From Erythroxylum novogranatense (Eukaryota > Streptophyta > Magnoliopsida > Malpighiales > Erythroxylaceae), in assembly GCA_029891385.1 (NCBI GenBank), contig CM057233.1, positions 49,864,063 through 49,928,062 of the forward strand: DNA of 64,000 bases, written 5' to 3'. The translations under genes and the position numbers were made by a program. The notes under the pieces are model-generated. The model did not search any database. It was not told the DNA's origin and was given only the letters and a program-made list of their open reading frames with translations. The number at the start of each line of letters is the position of its first letter. Position 1 is the stretch's first letter. Positions 59,747-64,000 of this stretch are shown one piece after another.

Positions 59747-62700
59747 TGTTGGACCCCGAACCTTGAAGCATGAAAATGAAATTAAATGAGTGTTTTATAT
59801 GTGATTTGTGTTATAGATGAGGAAATGTGAATTATGTAAAGATATGAGTTGGGAAATCTTAAGTATGAATTATGGTTATATATGTGAGATCTTATGCAAA
59901 AGTAAGAGATTATAAATGACAAGATGATATGGAATGTAAGAAATCATATGAATTGAGGTTGAGATTTGGATAAATTCCAAATGATAGTTGAATTATTATT
60001 AATGTTGTGCAATTAAGAAAGTGAAGTTAACATGAATGTTGAGTTTTTGCATGTAGATAAAAATGTATATGCTGATTCAAGGGAATTAGGGAACAATTGA
60101 AATAGAATTGGCCAAAGTTGCCTTCTTTGAAGTTGTAGCTTGATCTTTTATCTTTCCAACGAGACTAAGTGTGAAAGATTTCGATATCAGAGTTAAGAGA
60201 TATAGTTGATGCAAGTTATGATGTTATATAAGATTTATGTTAGTGACAGCTTGATGACATGTTTGAAAGTTGAAGTTTTGATGAACCAATTTAGTTGATT
60301 TTTGAGAAGTTCATGAATAGAATTTGTTGCTAGAATTGTTATGAAGTGTTTAGGCCTTTGAATAAGTGAATATGTGGAGATTATAAGAGTATGTGATGGT
60401 AGTTTGAATGAGAGAAGCATAGGAAAAAGATTGAAGAAGTTGTGAAAATTAGCATGTCCGTTAAGCAGGCGTGGGAGTCATTTAACAGACATTCTGGTCA
60501 AGGACCCACTTGCTATGTGTATGTCCGTTAGGCGGACATGGGTGTCCGTTTAACGGACTTTCTCGGATGGTTTGGTATCATTTTGGCCGTACGTGTCCGT
60601 TAAATGGACATGCCTGTCCGTTTAACGGACAGCTACGAGTCACCTTGGGGAATTTGTGATTTTGACCAGTTTTAGAGAAAGTTATGGCATTTGCGCCAAA
60701 AGAGTTTCAAATGGATTTAGAGTTTGAGCATGGGTCAATGTTTTGATCATAACTCACTCATCCGACCTCGGATTGAGGCGATTCTTAAAGCATTAAATTC
60801 CTAACACATGTATCCTTCTCTCCATGAAAATTTGTATCAATTGGATTTGAATTGAAAAAGTTTGATTAAATCACATGATAATCAGAATGTTTTGTCTCAT
60901 TCTGAGCTTGCTATTTTCCTTCCTCATCCGGCTTTGTCAAATAATTTGCTTATATCTTTTCCGTCCGACATCCGAATGACTCGGTTCTTGAAGCGTTAGA
61001 TTCCTAAGATAATGAAGTTCATGATTATGTAAAAATTATGAATTTTAGAGATTTAATTGAGCAAGATTAATTGAATCAAAGTGAGACAGGAAAGTTTATG
61101 AACATAGTTCAGTACTTTGCGAATTTTGGGATTTGTAGAGATCCGATTGAAACAAGGTTTGAGGCAAAATAAAGCTAAGACATGGGGCTACATTTCTTAT
61201 GAAGAAATGAAAATTTATTTTAGTCTTTAAGAATGTGTATTTGTGGAAAGAAGTTAATTCAAGAAACTGTGCTAGTAAAATGATACGTCCGACATGTTTG
61301 GACTATAACTTTTGATATAGTGCTCCGAATTGGATGATTCTTGAGGCATTATAAAGCTAAGACATAGAGGCACAATTCCCTAGAAGGAAGTTTTAGTAAA
61401 TTCCTTCATTTAGATGTGAGAACAATTGTCCAAATGTGAGCATAACTTGAAGAAATATTCAGGGGCATTTTTGGAAGTCAACTTAAAGAGTAAAGTTTAA
61501 GGCATATAAGAAAGGGGCAATATGGTCTTTTACACTCCAATTAATGACCTAGCATATAAAAAGAGGGGGGAGTGTCGTTTCTTATGGAAGACACACGAAT
61601 TTTCAGAAGAAGAAAGAAGAAAGAAGAAGAGGAAGAGAGAGAGGGAAACGTGAAGAAGAAGAAGAAGGAGGAAGAAGAGGTAAGTTTTTGACTCTCCAAG
61701 CTTCTTTCTCCATGGATTCTTGAAGGAAAAGAGGGAAGGAGAAGAGATTTACTCCAAGCTAAGAGGATTTTCGAAAATGGGAAGAGAGAAAGGTAAGAGA
61801 TGATTTTAAAGTTTGAGTTTTCTTGAATTTTGGTTGTTTTATCCTAAGATGGTTATGGGTTTGTTATGTATGGGGTTAATTTAAGTGATTATACTTTGGG
61901 TTATGTTGAATGAGGATGAGAGATAAATTGGATTTTATGCTAAAGTATATAAGTGAGAATTTTGGAAGATTAAGATGTAGAGGTTGGAATCTAAATGGGT
62001 ATGTGATTTCCTTGTTTAGTTTTGAAATATTTCTCGATGAATTAATTTATTTATGGATTTATGTGAGTTAGAGGTTTGGTTAAAGTTGAGAAATGAAGAT
62101 TGTAGGAATTCTTGTTTTGGAAGGGTTGGAAAGATGATGAGTGCAAATTTCTTATAGTTAATTTGAGAAGTATGATGTTTATGATTTTGGAATTGGTTGA
62201 CTATGGCTTAGGTGTTTTTAAGTTGGAAGAGAGAGTGAAGTAAAGAGCAAATTGAAGCTTTGGACCAGCTTAAGGCATGGAATTAAAGGTGGGTGATATG
62301 TCTATTCTTCAAATTATGAGCTAATTCTAATTATTGGTTTTATAAGATATGGTTTTACCAATGATTGAACCAATTGCTTTTGAAAAGGTTTATAAATTAT
62401 GAACGTCATTGCTTTGAAATGATTTATGAAACTTTCCGCAATGGTTCGGACGATTTCTCTATAAATGACTTGAACTGTTTATTAAATGGATTTTGAAGTA
62501 AATTGATAAAGATGACATATTCATTGAGTTCATTGTGTTTTATTGATTAATAAGTTGATTATGTGGATTAGTGTGATATGATTATGTAAATGATTGTGTG
62601 ATATTATGAATGGTTGACATCATGTTGATTTTTGACATTACATGAAAATGGAATTTCGAAAATGTGCCTTGAACAATATAAGTTCTCAAGCTTGAATACG

Positions 62701-64000
62701 TGTTACATGGGTTTGGTTAGGTCCTTCATGTGGAGTCAGTGCACTGGTCTCGTTTTAAAGCCTTCTCCCAGCTGCCCGCTAGTGGCATAGGAGTTCCGTT
62801 TTCGGACTCCCCATGTGTTTCATGGCTGCACATGACCGCTTGCGAGAATGTGCAGTACGTCCTGTTATATGGACCGACCCAAACCGATTGATGTGTTATA
62901 TGTTTTACTTTGTTTAGAATATGCAGCATATATATGAAATGCATTTCATGTGTTCAATGGTTTGAAAGTTTGACAAAATGAGAATTTGGATTTTCAACTA
63001 TGAGAGTTTTGCAAAACGATTTGTAAAGCTTTATGAAAGATTTTTGAAATTGAGAAGTTTTTGAGAAGTAACCCTTCACTGGTTTCAATCAACGGAAAGA
63101 AAGGTTTGAAAATGCTTTTGCTTATTATTTGTTTAATAAACATACTATCCACGAGCTTCCGAGCTCACCCCCCTTTCATCCCCATTCGTGCAGGAGATAG
63201 GATGAAAGACAGCAAGATATCAGCATTTGTACATTATTTGTACTTGTGTTTTTGGTTTAAGTTTTGGGGAAATGAATTATGGCTTAGAATGCCAGTAGAA
63301 CATTGTAAGCTTTTGGTACATAATGTATTTTGGATTATGTTTGTATAAGACTTTGGTTTATGGGAATGAGAAGATGTACTGAGTATAGATTTGTATACCT
63401 TTTAAACTAAGTTATGAATGTATTAGAATATGTATATGGATATGGATGAACATGTTTAATGAGTGTATATGAATGGTGAAGATTGATAAATGCAATTGGT
63501 TGAGTTGATGGGAGCATAAAATTTGTATATGAGTAAATGGCAATTGTTTATGAGTTTAATGTGATCATTATGAATTGTTATGAAAACGATTTGAAAGGGA
63601 TTAGCAATAGGTTTGCATTTTGCTGAGATCCCGGACGGAGGGTCCGGTTGATAAATGATGTATGTGTGATTTTATTGGAATTTATAGAAGTGTATTCTGG
63701 ACTATTTGCAGATTTTTGGATAGGTTATAGTGCAGCCGTTATGCTGCCGAATTTTCCTTACGGTAGTATATGAATAAGAAATATTTGAGTATGAACTTAT
63801 GATTTGATTAACATGAGTATGAGTTTAAGGATAAGTTTTCACATAGGGAAACTATTTGTTTTTTATATGAAATAAAATGGAGTAAATGATGAAAAAAAAA
63901 GTACATCAACTTTCGGACGGGATCCAACAACATTCATTAGGGTTTCCAACGCGACAAGCTTTTTATTTTCACGCTTCGGATGTCGGGATTTGAACTTTCT
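59747..64000 (+). mobile_element. Gypsy-type LTR, runs off the window
   Basis: Begins TGTTGGACCCCGAAC, as at 1742, and is homologous to that solo LTR along its length. The last bases match about 5800-5875 there, so roughly 110-130 bp of LTR lie beyond the window. It may be a solo LTR or a 5' LTR of a full element. The predicted target duplication is GTTCC (59742-59746). It has a palindrome cluster (60456-60631), the conserved module near 60745-60800, GAG/GTAAGT at 61680, and the hairpin at 62826-62855. Confidence 0.88.
60456..60631. repeat. GTCCGTTTAACGGAC palindrome cluster
   Basis: Perfect copies are at 60544-60558 and 60616-60630. Variants are at 60521-60539 (ATGTCCGTTAGGCGGACAT) and 60595-60609. 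Degenerate half sites lie at 60456-60490. Confidence 0.93.

Overview
The window is plant nuclear DNA, most likely from a eudicot. It is almost entirely repeats: nested Ty1/copia and Ty3/gypsy LTR retrotransposons, L1-type LINEs with an RNase H domain, and a long AT-rich block full of ATT-type microsatellites. I see no intact host gene. The only host-gene sequence is a three-exon minus-strand fragment of a cysteine-rich receptor-like kinase (19063-19807). It keeps canonical splice sites but has lost its catalytic lysine and both ends. I saw no rRNA or tRNA gene, CRISPR array or bacterial-type operon.

Layout. 1-6282: 5' end of a minus-strand copia element (copy C). Its LTR is split by a 4.2-kb gypsy-type solo LTR at 1742-5987. 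6283-7020: 3' part of another gypsy-type LTR. 7021-7667 plus 17483-about 18865: one reversed gypsy LTR fragment, split by complete copia element A (7668-17482, minus, target duplication GAACT). 19063-19807: kinase fragment. About 20350-59112: an AT-rich block that received, left to right, a 5.8-kb LINE (23371-29172, minus, exact 20-bp target duplication), a chromodomain-type gypsy element (29667-41115, plus, target duplication ATTAT), and a very old plus-strand copia relic in three pieces (42590-43539, 46564-47339, 57021-about 57440). The relic is split by a solo LTR (43540-46563, target duplication TTAGG) and by copia element B (47340-57020, minus, target duplication TCTAT). 59113-59746: 5' end of a second LINE. 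It is cut by a gypsy-type LTR starting at 59747 and running off the window.

How the parts relate. A, B and C are one copia family (Angela/Tork-like by protein motifs). The gypsy element has gag, protease, RT, RNase H, integrase and a chromodomain-like end in order. It is dead through many in-frame stops, each explainable by a single C-to-T or G-to-A change, as expected of methylated heterochromatin.

Main novelty. Several unrelated repeats carry a small cluster of one short, perfect, CpG-bearing palindrome, with a different word in each: AAGTCGACTT (copia), TTAGGCGTG-cc-CACGCCTAA (gypsy), CGCCGCGGCG (solo LTR at 45.5 kb), GTCCGTTTAACGGAC (LTR at 60.5 kb), and CTCGCGAG/TCGCGATCGCGA (AT-rich block). 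In three gypsy-type LTR families the cluster lies in the same slot, just upstream of a conserved module. Also notable: copia A has LTRs extended by 116 bp that carry this palindrome; gypsy LTRs look circularly permuted between families; and the LTRs share a hairpin and splice-like signals. Some short indels at CAG/CTG/CpG sites in the copia copies may be assembly errors rather than biology.
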